The translations under genes were made by a program, and so were the position numbers. Below, one piece after another: positions 41,747 through 54,672 of a DNA stretch of 64,000 bases; the stretch's first letter is position 1; each line of letters begins with the position of its first letter. The notes under the pieces were generated by a model, which saw only the letters and a program-made list of their open reading frames with translations, did no database searches and was not told the DNA's origin. Origin of the DNA: Lepiota brunneoincarnata (taxonomy: Eukaryota > Basidiomycota > Agaricomycetes > Agaricales > Agaricaceae); NCBI GenBank assembly GCA_023014365.1, contig JAEBUN010000048.1, positions 124,001-188,000 on the forward strand, in the 5' to 3' direction.

Positions 41747-44253
41747 ATGGTACCCCAGGCATCGACAATGTCCCGGGTCAGACAGAGCAACCACACAAAC
41801 TTGGAGGCCCAGGGACTGACAGCCCAATCTGCACGAACTCTACGCGCTCCCCGCCGTGCCGTCTCTGGCAATGTGAGGGCTGCTCCTTCCCCCCACAGCT
41901 TTAAGCTCTCAGGAAACTTCCCACCCAAGCCTACCACTACAAACGGGATCTTTAAGAGCGGCAAGGTAGACACGAATCCCAAATCCTATGATCGCAGGGA
42001 CCCCTTTACCGCGTTCAACACCCTTGTCAAACTCCTTGCGTCTCTCCCCTCACGCGTTATTGCTGGTGGTGGTGCTGGTGGTGGCGGAGGATGTCAATTC
42101 AAGCTCCTCAGCATCGAGGAACACAGGTTATGCCTGCACCTATGCAACCTCATCGAACCGTTCCTTCTTTCGTCTCCTCTCCTTGATCATACATGGAACA
42201 ACAACTCGAGTGGCACGAGCTTGCCGAACGCGTCGTTCAAGCCTCGAACGTTGCTCGTTCACCAGCCGACGGAAATTCTCGATCGTATTGCGTCATTTAT
42301 CGAGGGCCGTGAGGATCTCATGAGTTTTGGAATGAGTTGCAAGAGGCTTGGGGATATTGTGTTTCCGAGGCATTGGCAATATCGTGTCGTCAGAGCAAAG
42401 GTGTCCATGAGTGGAGTCTGGAAGCACTTATGCGAGAGGGCGGATTTGGCTGCGAATGTCAGGGTTGTGGAGGTGCTTGATGAGAGGAGCGAGAGGAAGG
42501 TTTTGGTGCCGAGGGTGTGTTGTCGTAAAGTTGACTCTGGAATAATGGGAGGGAAGAAGAAGGGGGCTGGTGTTGGAGAGGAGGTTGTGAGTGCTACGAG
42601 CACCGAGGAAGACTCATCTTCGGTCTCTGCGAATGAAACTGAGGGTAGGATAGGAAAATTATCCGTGCACAAGAGGCAGGAGAAGTATTTTGTCGCTGCG
42701 TTGATGAAGATGACGGGAATGGTCAAGCTGAAATGGGAGGGTAATCATTCCCCAATATCGGTCGTCGACGATGGGACGGTTTGGAGGGCAATTTTAGAGA
42801 GATGTGGCGGCTCATTGAGGGCTTTGGAGGTGGCAGACAACATGATATTCTCACCTTTGACCATTGATGACGCCTCTGAGAAGGAGAAGAAGAAACATCA
42901 GCCGAGCAAAGCGGTGGTGAGTGCGCTCGGACTGAATGGGTGGTGGGTATTGACGAGCTGCAGCTGACCAATCTGCGATCTGCCTCACTACGGTCTACTC
43001 ATTTCAATTATGGCGCTAGTAGGGAGCCCGAGATGAATAGGATAGCCTCTATTCTCCATCAATGCCCGAATCTCCGGGTGGGTCCTTTGTTGTCAACCTC
43101 ACACTCACATGGTTTAACCACCTCAGCTCAGGATCTCGAAATCATATACAAAGCACCCAAAAGCGGCTTGTTCCCTACCCCGGTTGCAAACGAATTTCTG
43201 GCTTTCGGGCGCTGGTCGAATCTCACCTCCCTGACTCTGAACAACCTATCCTGTCTCAACGCAATCATCACAGTGACAGCGGCGGCTTCCCCCGCGGACC
43301 CCATCCCAGGTGCCACGCATACAGCTCAACAAAACCCACTCCAGACGTTCCTCTCTGCTCACCCCGGCCTCCAAGTCCTGAAACTACTCAACTTGGGTCC
43401 GCCATCCCAGTTCCGTCGTCTTCGAACACCTTTGGAGCGTAATACATTACCAAGGCTCCGCGAACTCCATGCGAGTCGAGATCTAGTGAACATGATACTC
43501 AAAGCGGAGTGCGATGAGCCAAGACCTCTGGAGATCATCAAAGGGTTCAAGCTGGTCGGAGCTGCAGGGACCAATGTGAGATATGCGGAGCTTGGAAACG
43601 CGGGTCATGATCTCAACGCGATTTTGAACTCGAACATGAACCTGGAGTTTTACACGAATTTGAAACGGGCAGGCGGGAATATAAAGAGGATCGAAGCGGA
43701 GGCGTGGGGTGACGTGGATGATGTGAGGATGTTGGCGTGGTGTGTACCAGGGTTGACGTGGTTGGATGTTGGGAGAAAGCTGAGGCCTGGCAACTCGAAC
43801 ACCTACGGGCCCCCAGCAGGACCGGGTGCGGCGGGCAGTAGGGGTGGGGCAGGACAAGGCCCAGTCACCAATATGATCGAATGGGCAGAAGTCTTGTCCG
43901 GTTTTGAAGAGTTGACAACATTCCATGGCGTCAAGTTCTTCTATGAGATATCACCGAGTGCGGTTCCTTGTGGTGCCAACGATGTTAGTACGGCGTCAAA
44001 TGGTTCTGGCGCTATGATCGCACCCGTGGGGACAAACATCACCAATATATCCATGACGGACCGAAGTCGTACTAGAAAGAACGACGAGATTGCGGGCGTA
44101 TTGGCTTGGAAGTGTCGGAAGTTACGGAGGGTTGACCACTGGGAGGGCTCCTCAAGCACGGCGGGTAAAGTAATTGTGCTCTTGAGAGACTCTGATTTTA
44201 GGCCCGGCGTGGAGGGGAAGGTGAGGTGGGACGTTAGGCGGGTCAAGCAGTGA
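41747..44253 (+). CDS. F-box protein with LRR-like C-terminal region
   Basis: Two exons, 41747-42916 and 42964-44253, joined in phase 0 across a 47-bp intron (GTGAGT...GCTGCAG), giving about 818 residues; the ATG at 41768 is an equally good start. An F-box lies near residues 175-225: 'VHQPTEILDRIASFIEGRED' and 'FGMSCKRLGDIVFPRHWQYR'. After the intron, Leu-rich stretches recur ('LTNLRSASLRSTHFN', 'HQCPNLRV', 'LTSLTLNNLSCLNAII', 'HPGLQVLKLLNLGP'), as in LRR-type F-box proteins. F-box proteins recruit substrates to SCF ubiquitin ligases; the substrate is unknown. Gly/Ala-rich insertions ('GGGAGGGGG' near 42065) are likely disordered. The frame change could be an indel rather than an intron, but the splice signals are good. 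Confidence 0.75.
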
Positions 44254-45085
44254 TGTTACGAAGGAAGTCTTTTCTTAGTGATGCTAAATGTGTTGTAAAC
44301 TATGAATAATCCGTTCGCCGGATTGGACCAAACCGCATTGCTGTCTATTTCAGGCCAAGGGGACATGTCGGATTCCACGGAAAATTGTTGGAAGCCTGCC
44401 AGCGTGGCATATGGGGAGCCATTAAATGCGATTACCCTCCACAACAGTTTCTCAGGACTCGAGCGACATGGGAGGCCGGCGGGTGCTGGGGTTTCAGAGC
44501 CTTGGGTATTTCACTAGAGGCGCCCATGCAGACCCATCTGACCAGAGGCGCCCTACCTGTCGTACGACGGGGTCCAGATACCCTCCTCATTCCGCAGGAC
44601 ACAAGCCAGAACGGCGATTACCAACGGTCATCTGATTTATCCGCCATCGCACATTTCGCCGCGGAGCATGCGAGCACAAGAGGGTATATTGCGTGCCACC
44701 GACGGCATCCTGATTCTTTTTCCGAAGTATCATTGGAGTCGTACCGTATGCTCCGACATCGGAGACACCAATTTGGAAGACACAGGGGCGGGACATTGCT
44801 ATAATACGTAGCGAGGTGCCCACGGTAACGATGGCCATCGTCCCAACTTGGGTCTATCGAAATGTTACGGATTGTTGCAAAGTCCTGGCACTCTTGATAG
44901 TATTCTGCGTGCCTGCTTCGTCGACATTCATATCTCTACGACCAGTATGGGTGTGCGGTCACGATGTGGTGGCATCCATGTGGATCCCAGGAATCGTTCT
45001 TCCGAGTGAAGGGTATAAAGTATAGTAAGCTATGCTGAATGAGTGCTTCAAAATTTCTGTAAACCTTCCCTCAGCCAGTTCTGAA
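44254..45085 (+). promoter_or_regulatory. Intergenic region and promoter of first fungalysin gene
   Basis: No supported gene between 44254 and 45085. A TATAAAG at 45014-45020 lies 66-72 bp before the ATG at 45086 and is the likely core promoter. Confidence 0.45.
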
Positions 45086-47830
45086 ATGGCGTTCTCTGCA
45101 AGCTTCATTGCAATCGTTTTGCTTTCGTTATGCTACGAGCAGGTTTCTGCTGCCCCTTCATCCAATGGATTCCAGAGCCATACCCACCAGGTTCGGACCG
45201 TCGGCCGGGGACTAGAAATACAGACTTACCATCCCCCTTCGACTTTCGAGGTGATAAACTATGGTCTTCATCCGTTTCAAATTTGAATGCTAATAGGATG
45301 TTTGAAGATATTTGGTGCGGGGGTGGATCATCCCCTGTCCAAAAGAGATAACCCGAGCCTGGAAGACTCATCGATCGCATATGCGGAGTCCCAACTCGGA
45401 GTAAACTCCAGTATGATTGCGTTCAAGTCAGGTTACGTCGGGGACAGTGCCAAGCATGCCTACGTGAAGCAGAGACATGTATGCCTTTACCAGGTCAGAC
45501 GAGTACATGAAACTGATGAACGTGTATAGAATGGTATTCCCATTGCAAATGCGGTTGCAAACTTGGCATTTAGCCACGATAACAAAGTACGTCCCTGACC
45601 TTTTGTTGGCTAGAGAACATATCTTGATATCTTTTCCTTGTTCTTAGGTTGTTGCTTTCGGGTCATCCTTCGTCAAACCCAGTACGTTGTCAACTATATG
45701 AAAAGATAAGAACGATATGCTCATGAACCAACAGACAGGGTGGCCTCTGCAACACCCTCTATTTCCTTGGACAAAGCAACATCAATAGCTGAGAATGCTC
45801 TTAACGGAGTCCGCAATGAACAACCGCCATCGATACAATATATCGCCAAGGAGGACGGATCGCTCGTCCTTACCCATTCGATGCAGATACGCAATGAAAC
45901 AGCGGGGACATGGTACGATGCATTCGTTGACGCCCACTCGGGTGAGGTGGTGCATGTCACAGATTTCGTTGCCAAGGCCTCTGTAAGTATAACTTGTGGT
46001 TTGTTTGACGAGCGAGGCTGATCAACCACATATAAAATAGTATCTCGTTCTCCCGGTCCAAAAGCAAATCCTCACTCAGGGTTTTGAAACTCTTGTCGAC
46101 CCTTATGACAGAATTTCATCGCCATTTGGCTGGCATTCTACTGGCACGACGAATTATACGTGAGCTAGCCCCCTTTCTTCGACAGATCTCGTCTTTCACT
46201 AATATGCTCCTCGCCCAGCACTACAACGTAAGACCCAATAACCGATTTAACCAACGGACTGTAATACTCAAATTATTTGATTGACAGGGGAAATAACGCC
46301 GTAGCGTACAAGGACACTACGAAAACGTCTCTGACTAGCGCTTCATCCGCGGGCCTCAACTTCATCTATAAACAGGATCCCGCTGTCCAGCCAACCGTCC
46401 AGGCTAATGTAGATGCGGCACGAACGAACGCATTCTACATCGTCAACACGGTGCATGATATAATGTATCGGTGAGTATATCTTTGTTACTGGAAAATATA
46501 ATGCACTGCTGATGAGAGTGCAGATACGGATTCACAGAGGTACGTACCTGATGAGATTTGGGAAACCACAAGTCTGATTTAGAGGGTCAAGTCCGCATTC
46601 AACTTCCAAACCAACAATTTCAATAAGGGAGGAAAGGGAAATGACCCAGTAACGGTTTCTATTCAGAGTAGCGCAGGATTGGATAACGCGGATTTTGCTA
46701 CTCCTCCTGAGTAAGCTCACTTATCTTAAGTTCAACGCATATTGGCTCATTCGTCATTTCAGGGGCCAACCCCCTCTTATGAGTAAGTGTATAAATCACC
46801 GCGGTCAGCGTCACAGATGCTTACATGGAAACATGGAGGGATGTTCCTATGGGATTACATTCAGGTTAGTCTTGAATTTCCCCATCCGGCCGATACAGAG
46901 GCGTAAATCTTGATTCACATAGCCCATGCGAGATGGCGCTCTCGAAAATGATATTGTGGTCCACGAGAACACACACGGCATGACGAATCGTATGACTGGT
47001 GGTGGTACAGCTGCCTGCTTGCAGACCACGGAAGCCGGTGGGCTTGGCGAAGGTACGGAGCGTTAGCCTCTATCTATTGTTTGGGTCTTGTTCTCAACCC
47101 CCATTTTTCTTGGTCCCAGGTTGGTCCGATGCTGTAGCGGAGTGAGTTTTTTGCGGTCATTGATTACGCCGAACAATTACTTAAGGGCATTTTTAGGTGG
47201 ACAGAGCACACATCGGGCACTGTCCCCGATTATGTAATGGGCCAATATGTCAGTAACTGGCCCCCGGGTGTACGCACCTATCCATACTCTACATCGACGT
47301 ATGTGACCCCCTAAGGCAATACAACGAATTATGCTCATCTTCCCTTAGAACCGTAAATCCTCTCAAGTATTCCAGTTTGAAAGGCCGGAGGGAACTCCAC
47401 GGTATGCTATTCAAGCCCCAGTTTCAAACGACATAACTAAATTTATCAATAGGGATTGGGGAAGTCTGGGCCAACATCTTGCATAATGTATATGCTGCCC
47501 TTGTTTCTCAATATGGCTGGTCTGCGACAGCAAGAACCGATCCCACAGGATCACAAGGCAACGTTGTTTTCATGCATCTTCTAATCGATGCGCTGGCATT
47601 GCAGCCATGCAACCCCACGTGTGAGTGGTTTTGCCATTTGGGTTTATGGAGAGGCATATTATTTACTTCACACTCAAGTCTTGAATGCTCGCGATGCGTG
47701 GATCCAAGCCGATGCAAACAGATACGGTGGTGCGAATAAGTGTTTGCTTTGGAAGGCATTTGCGAGCCGGGGGTTGGGTGTGTTTGCTGCTGATTATGGT
47801 GACTCGCTCTCAATTCCGGATGGCTGTTAA
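45086..47830 (+). CDS. Fungalysin (M36) extracellular metallopeptidase, copy A, intact
   Basis: Starts '[20 protein letters not shown]', a signal peptide; many short introns. Junctions I could place keep frame: 45250/45308, 45478/45530, 45586/45648, 45681/45735, 45982/46041, 46159/46288, 46470/46524, 46539/46583, 46710/46763, 46782/46839, 46864/46923. The FTP propeptide ends near '[20 protein letters not shown]'. The catalytic domain has '[12 protein letters not shown]', 'YGFTE', '[13 protein letters not shown]', the zinc motif '[17 protein letters not shown]' (HENTH codons at 46962-46976) and '[13 protein letters not shown]' with the third zinc ligand. The end 'ALQPCNPT...[19 protein letters not shown]' is typical; stop at 47828-47830. 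A secreted zinc endopeptidase, made as a zymogen. Two paralogues lie downstream in the same orientation. Confidence 0.9.
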
Positions 47831-48411
47831 GATTGGAATGTTGGTCGATGTAATATGGTGGTATGTCGTTACTACCGTGTATTTATTTGATGCTCTAGAA
47901 TTTGAGCTTTGTTTCCACTCAACAATACGATGAGGAGTGCAGACGTGAACAACTGAGACTATGCTGAGGGTAGTGCAAAACTTTCGGTGTCGGTTTCATC
48001 GAGATCCATTGGGTGCGTATCGTGTCGAGGGCCAAATAGGAATGGGTCGGTCTTGGCATATGCATCAACAACATTACATATTTTTGGACATGTGTGACCA
48101 TTATCCGTATCCCGTAAATAATATCTCTACATACCTAGTAACGCGCCGATAATTTTTCTTTTGTGTATCCCTTGTAGAAAGGCGACGAGATTACATGAGT
48201 TAGCTCCGCTGCTCGGGATGGAGTGGAAGGTAGCTTACGTCATGATAGGACCCTAAAGACGTTTCATCTTAAGCGATCAGAAAATGCGACTCGTTTTTAT
48301 TATTGTCCAGCTCGGCCGCAGCATCTGAGCATATTGAGTATCAAAACTCTTTCACCACCCACTAACCACCACCCCAACCACAAACGCTGGTCGTTTTACT
48401 TTCTCTCGGCC
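47831..48411. other. Intergenic region
   Basis: Only short overlapping frames; nothing supported. Confidence 0.5.
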
Positions 48412-50795
48412 ATGGCTTTCTTTTTTCTCCGGTCACTTTGTTTGATTGGGCCCTGGTTGGCTGGTAAGTACCCTCCAACTACCATCCCGCCCTTGGGCTG
48501 AATAAAAAGCAGCTGCCCAAAATACGATGAATTCGGTAGTGTTGTGTGTGCCTGGGCAGTGTTTACAAGGGTATTCTAGTGTAACATGTGCGTCCTTCGT
48601 TCCTGAGAGGCCGCTGCTTCGACGTTGACCAGACCAGGACCATTAGATCGGGCCACACTTTCAGCTCCCGTAACCCCTCTCCCCGTCCACTTACTACCCG
48701 GCCAATACTCTCTGGCGACAAACCCTCAATCACTTCATGATATGCTCTCCTCGCCCGGTGCAACCTTGACTTCTTCTGCAGGTCTCCCCGACTCACTCTC
48801 CCTTCCACTTGACCTTTCGCTCCGACCTGGGTTCGTCATCTTCTCAGGCGCCCTATACTCAGGCCAACCTTCATTCTCATCCCTGCCGAACTCGCCACCA
48901 GACTCGAATTCCTCGATACCAATTACCGCTAATTCCTTTGCACTCTCACATGATGTCGTCGCCATTGTAGCTTCCTCCCTCGACTATATAGTTATCTGGG
49001 ACCCCGTACCAGACGTTAAACAACTCCCGTTTTCCATATCCCAATTCTCCCTTGTGGGCATCCAGTCCACTGGATGTTCTCCGGCGTGTTCTTCCGCCGG
49101 TACTTGTAGTCCAGATGGTAAATGTGTGTGTGCGGACGGATTTACCGGGGCGTCGTGTGAGGACTGCGTTCCGGGACATTTTGGACCGAATTGCCAGAAA
49201 TGCGACGATCGATGCGAATTGTGCGACGAGGGAATCTCGGGCACGGGTGTATGTTTACAGTTGAAGGATGGAGGAGGGGGTGGGTGCAACTGTTTGAATG
49301 GAGTCTGTGGTTCGGATGGTGAATGTCAGTGCACAAGCGGCTTTGCGAAAGCAGATAATGGAACCCAGTGTGCCAAATGTGCAGATGGTTTCTTCGAGAC
49401 GTCCGCCGGGGACTGCAAAGGTGTGTATTCCCGACTTCTGAGAATTAAAAATATTGAAAATATTCTCAGTCTGTCCGGTCGGATGTAGTCGATGCGTCGA
49501 GGCTGATGCAGGTGGGTGCCTTGCCTGCAAAGCTGGCTACACGCAAGACAGGGCGGATCGCACCAAATGCGTACCCATAGTACAAAAACCTCCCCAAATC
49601 CCACAGGCGTGCCCAGCGCACACGTTCTATGGCTTCTTCATATATTGTGATCGCTGTGATTCCTCTTGTGATTCATGCTCTGGAAAAACACCAAACGACT
49701 GCACTATGTGTGCCCCGGGGTTTTACATGCTAGGAGGCGTTTGCGTCCGGGCCAATGGGGACGGGATTTGTGAAAATTCAAGCCTAATCGCTGACAATAC
49801 CAAGAGGGCTTGCGACGCATGCGGCGCCAAATGCTTGGCCTGCAAGATCCCGAACTTTAGTAACAGTTCCCTAGCCAGCGATATTGAGTGCACGAGCTGC
49901 GTTCCCGGGGCGTTTCTATCTGAGGGCAAGTGTGTCAGCGGTTGTCCGGCTGGGAAATTTCTTTCATCCCGAGACAATTCAACTTGCGAGCGTGCGTATT
50001 CTCGTATGTTCAAGCCTGTTCCGCCCCGCTAACGAAAGTCTCCTAGCATGCGACTCGAGTTGCAATATTTGTTCTGGTTCGGCCACGTTCTGTACAAGCT
50101 GTTCTGAACCGGGCTATCTCGCGTGGAACGGTACATGCGTCGCCGCCTCATCGTGCCCGGAGAACACATTTAACTCTCCTTCCGCCGCTGGTTGTCTCCC
50201 CTGCCACCCGGACTGCGCCGCCTGCTCGGGTGCAAAGTTCAACGATTGTACCTCTTGCCCCCCTGCCCGTCCAGTTCTCAGAAACGGACAATGTACGTCC
50301 ACGTGCGAGAAGAGCGAGTATTGGGATAGCGGAGCACAAAGTTGCAGAGCTTGCGACAGCTCCTGTGGAAGCTGTTCTGGTCCCGATCTATCGAGTTGTC
50401 TCTCCTGTTCCAATGCCAGCGATCGTGTCCTTCGTGCGGGCGCTTGCGTCGCCACATCTAACATTTGCACCTCTAACACTACTGTCATCAATAATCTCGG
50501 GGTCTGCCTTTCCGAACTTGTAACTGTGACAGAGCCCTCGGAAACAGCTACATCCATATCCACGTCTGCTCCCGTGCCCACATCCGGATCCCCTTCCACG
50601 TCCACAGTCTCTGCAACTGACGAATCCAAGCAACGTCTACTGCCCTGGTGGCAGATCCTCCTGATGTCACTCGGTGGGGTATTCATGTTCCTCGTGTGTC
50701 TCTGGTGCATGCGCAGGTGGATAAAGAAGAGGAGAGAAGGGCGACGCCACATCAATCCCTACGCTTTCTCGAATGTCATGTACCCCAGACTATGA
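48412..50795 (+). CDS. Secreted/membrane Cys-rich protein with EGF-like and furin-like repeats
   Basis: Signal peptide 'MAFFFLRSLCLIGPWLA' in exon 1 (ends 48461), then 'VVLCVPGQCLQG', an intron GTATTC...CAG, 'PGPLDRATLSAPVTPLPVHL' and a long frame to about 49421. An EGF-like unit ('CSPACSSAGTCSPDGKCVCADGFTGASC', described in parts, near 49075) precedes many furin-like Cys repeats of the form C-x2-C-x3-C-x2-C, for example 'CDRCDSSCDSCSG', 'CHPDCAACSG', 'CRACDSSCGSCSG'. Introns near 49421-49470 and 49991-50046 keep the repeats in frame. A Ser/Thr-rich stalk leads to a transmembrane helix ('ILLMSLGGVFMFLVCLW', near 50655) and a short basic cytoplasmic tail ('RRWIKKRREGRRH'). Topology is type I: extracellular repeats, small inside tail. 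Probable cell-surface receptor-like or adhesion role, inferred from architecture only. Confidence 0.8.
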
Positions 50796-51246
50796 ATGTC
50801 GTTGCGCAAATACAGCTAGTTCTTTGTTTGGAAATATTGTAGATATTTGTGTTTCGCTACCCAATTGACGTGGTTTTCTCAGGGACCCCTAAGCCATCGT
50901 TCGAACTATTTCAGGTCCACGATGCTAGTTTTTGGTGACATCAGTGCGTATGCCTCGAGGGTCTCACGGGCTCATGTTTCCGAAGTTGTACGGCCGCGTC
51001 TTGGTTTGAAAGCTGGATTCCGAAGCTGATGGGATTGATTCCGAGCCAATTTATTCATTTATATAAAAGAAAAACGTATTCGTAACCGCGGGGTTACGCA
51101 AGGACACAACGAACAGCATCGAACCCGCCGCACGAACCTTTTCCATCCATCCACTAGCTATTCCTGCTCTGGGCCTGCTGGGACGAGGGAGCATTATCTC
51201 GCTTCTTGAGTTCAGCCTTCGCCGAATTTGTTATGCAGCATTGCAC
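50796..51246. other. Short intergenic region between convergent genes
   Basis: 3' flanks of the furin-repeat gene (plus strand) and the kinase gene (minus strand). No gene seen. Confidence 0.5.
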
Positions 51247-52905
51247 TCAAGCCGCACCACGCCACCAAGGGTCCTGGAGTAACTGCTCCGCCGTCGCTCG
51301 GTCCTTTGGATTTAACCGGAGGCACTTCCTTATAATCGCCGCCGTTGCGAGTACATCTACCTCCCGCAATAATTTGTAGTTCCGGAGCAGCCCTTCAAAA
51401 GGGTTATTAAAAATGGGTGGATGCGCCTTGAGGACACCTGGAATCGCTGCGTAAGTAAAACAATAATCGCAACCAAGAAGAACATGTCACCAACAGAAGG
51501 GTTTGTCAACGTTGCCCTGCTTGGCCGCCAGCTCAAAGTAGTGGGTCCCAAGTTTGCTCGATTGTACTTGCTCAAGTGTCATGCGCTCGCGTGTAAAGCA
51601 AAGCATTTGCCACAGATGCGCAGTTGGCTCGTCAAGCGTGAATTCCGGGTAAGGTTTATATTCGAATAAATGTCGGCCAATGATAAGTTCGAATATCTGA
51701 ATATTGATACACTCAGTTGGAAAATGTATGACACTGGGTTACAGCTGCGTACCAGGCACCCAAATGCCCAGATGTCAGCCTTCGTGTCTCATGGACCCTG
51801 AAGAATGACTTCCGGGGCACGAAGGGAGTGGGAAGTGATCTCATCAGTAGTGTGAAAGTTCGACGGTTGTGCTATAGGATACCGGGAGTGAGCACTCTCG
51901 CGTAATCAGGAGATCGACTCATTGTTCACCACTGCCGAAATCTGAAACCAGGTAGTTGCGAGTCATAGCCTCCGAGAGCGAAGGCAGAGGAAGCGTTTGA
52001 GTGACGGCTGCTTGAACAATGCATTCCCAGCTCTCTTCTGGAGGGTGTCGTCGCCCTGGATCCATCATGACAAGCTTTGCGATATCATCCTGGGTGGTCG
52101 AGCCGATGTCAAACATGATATTGTCGTGCTTGAGGTCTGTGTGTACAATGCGACAATGGTGCATATGCGTGAGGCCTCGCAAAGTATGCAATAGGATACG
52201 CTTAGCAAGTGGTAAAGGAAAGCCTGGCAAACCCTGTTTATGAGCAACCTTGACCTGGAGGGACTTGACGTCTCCGCCCATGACATCGGTAACGAGACAT
52301 AGATGGTTTCCATCCCGATCCTTCCCAGGGTGTATAAAGTGAGCAAGAATTCGAGGGCAGTGGACTGGCTCGATCCTAGAGGGGGGTCGTATTGATGCAA
52401 TACGCTGCAGGGCTTCGAGCTCGAACGTTTTCCCTCTTGAGGCGAGTTCAGTCGAATATCCTTTCAGGGCTTTGACTGCGACGTATCGCTCTTCCCTGCA
52501 GAGGTCATGAGCGCAGCATATATATAACTCTCATTTCTAACTCACTTTGCGTCAAATGCCATCCATACACTGGCATTCATGCCCCACCCCAGCTTGCGAA
52601 CGACCTTGTAGCGCCTATCTGGACCAATTGCATCACCGAACTCGAGCCGAATAAAGCCATGACCTTGTTCCTGCCGTGATTCCTAGTGGCTCTTCGACGA
52701 ACTCTAAATCAATAAGATTGTTGCCCTCGGCATCGACTGAGACATGTTTGTTTGAGGATTGATGTGCCTGTGGGTCCGCAGATACAACTTTAGGAAGTGG
52801 CATAGCTGGAAATCGGGTGGTGGGATTGAGGCACAAATGGCGTTTTGTTATGGTGAACAGGCCCTGAAGCCCTCGAGAGTGGGGCTTAAGTAGATGTTGT
52901 AGCAT
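51247..52905 (-). pseudogene. SRPK-like serine/threonine protein kinase, damaged
   Basis: Minus strand from ATG 52905. 'LIDLEFVEEPLG' is followed, after a one-base shift at a CC run (52670-52671), by the glycine loop region 'RRYKVVRKLGWGMNASVWMA', a donor GTGAGT-like site, 'ERYVAVKALKGYSTELA' (VAVK lysine), 'CPRILAHFIHPGKDRDGNHLCLV', the catalytic loop 'IVHTDLKHDNIMF' (Thr in place of Arg, as in SRPKs), 'YLVSDFGSG', 'SLRAPEVILQGP', 'DTKADIWAFGC' and C-terminal 'CLRLNPKDRATAEQLL'. A TGA at 51789-51791 separates 'ILQGP' from 'DTKADIW'. SRPKs phosphorylate SR splicing factors; fungal genomes often hold many decayed paralogues. The frameshift may be a sequence error, but with the TGA the gene looks inactive. 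Confidence 0.72.
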
Positions 52906-54672
52906 CCGTAGAAATGGACAAGACGAATAGTTAACAAATAGTCACAACCAATCCCGTTCTAATTTTAAGCAACATACGACCGGCGGCAGACAACTTAGCC
53001 ACAACAAACATTGAATATTGAGGGTCTGCCGTCATGTGTGAGCCTAAAAATCCATCCGATTACTTACTCTTGATATTTTATGAAAGCCGATGCATTTTCC
53101 ACTTGAAGCCGACTCACGACAGCAGTGGAGATTTGTATTCCGTTCACATCATGCCCCGTAAATCAACCTCGCCTTTACACATCCTCTTTCCAGGGTCCAT
53201 AAATAAAATATACAATGACGTATTGAAAGAGTTGACGATTGCATTAGCAAATAGGCTGAAATCATGTATTTTGAGACCTGTGAGATGTTAGCAACGTTCG
53301 AAAGGAGCAATCCAGACCGATTTGTCAGAAACAGTTCAGCACGTCCATTCAGGCAGTCGTGGAGATCACGTCTCGACTGCCTCTGAACAAGGATCCGAGC
53401 CCCGCACCCCACCGGCTCCTATACGACAGAACAACCCGAAGATACCGCCGGTCCGCCCTTCCATCGACACCCCCAACACCTCCAGCCTCGCACGGACTCC
53501 CTCAGCTTCATATCCGATTCCTGCATCATTTACAACGCCCTCTGTACATTTCCCATGTAAGGAAACATGTGTGGACCTCGGATCACGACCTCGGACTATC
53601 CTTTCCCTCCATCTCTCAGAATTGTTACACGACTATCTCACGATGGGATTCAAATTGTAGAACAACTCGAGATATAAAATAGCTAGCATATCCCGTTAAT
53701 CCTGGATGTTTTCTTCAATTTTCTCCCCCCCATGCTTCCTCCTTTCTTTATTCCTGCAAAATTCCAGAGCATACACGTACTCAGTGGGTATTGCAGTCAA
53801 TTCATGAGTTTTAGCTCAACCTCTGGAGTCTTCGTCTCGATGTCCCCTAACTTGGGAAACGTTCAGGTCGTGTCTCACTATTATTTCATACCACTCAGGT
53901 TTACGCGTTAGGTGGCTTTTCGATGGGCTATCCATTTTTGCAAAATGCATTACCAACGGGTTCGACAGAGGTGCGCTCACATCCCCATTCTCACTAAGGA
54001 CCACACATGACACCACCCTCTCTTCAGGGTGATGTTGAGTCCTAAGGGTGACAGAAGACCTCCGGAAGACGGCAGAAGGTGAGATCTGATATTGAGGCAG
54101 CAATGAAGATACGTAGCAGGAGTCTTGGGACCTCTGACCTACAATACCGAGTGATCAGCGTTCTAATAATTAGTCTCAGTTCATCAATTGTTCGCTGTGT
54201 ATACGTTCCGGACTCCGGCGCGTGATACAATGACCTGAATTGCCGACGTTACCAAGCCGCAAAAGTGCAACAACTGGCCAATATAGATATCAGGTACAAG
54301 TCCCGCGCTTATTAGTACATGGTGAACACCGTATCTTCCTCCCATGTTTAATTTGTCCCATTTACCCCAGGATAAGACAGGCCTCTTCGGGAGTGACTGG
54401 ATATCGGGACACCCACTCCCAATTCCTGTGCCATTTCACACCCATGTATCCAAGACCTGTTTGAAGGGAACGAGGCGACCCTGAATGATACATGGTCCGC
54501 AAAGGACTTAACCCTTCCTGCACAGGTTTCTGGCTCATCCATATAATATGCCGGGATACCTCGTGCAAGAGCACAATTTCATTCTCCTTTCATCCCTCTC
54601 TTTCGGCTCCCCGTTGCTTTGAGCAGTTTCATCTTGGCATTGTTGCCCGACGCGGTCTCCTAGTACACATCG
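52906..54672. other. Gene-poor stretch upstream of second fungalysin copy
   Basis: About 1.8 kb with overlapping short frames on both strands (for example 53322-53682 plus, 53816-54230 minus), none with a recognised domain, signal peptide or consistent splice sites. Confidence 0.45.

Noticed and set aside
44302..45025. Short plus-strand ORFs between the F-box and first fungalysin genes
   Set aside because: No homology pattern, no consistent splice sites, and they overlap in several frames; treated as intergenic.
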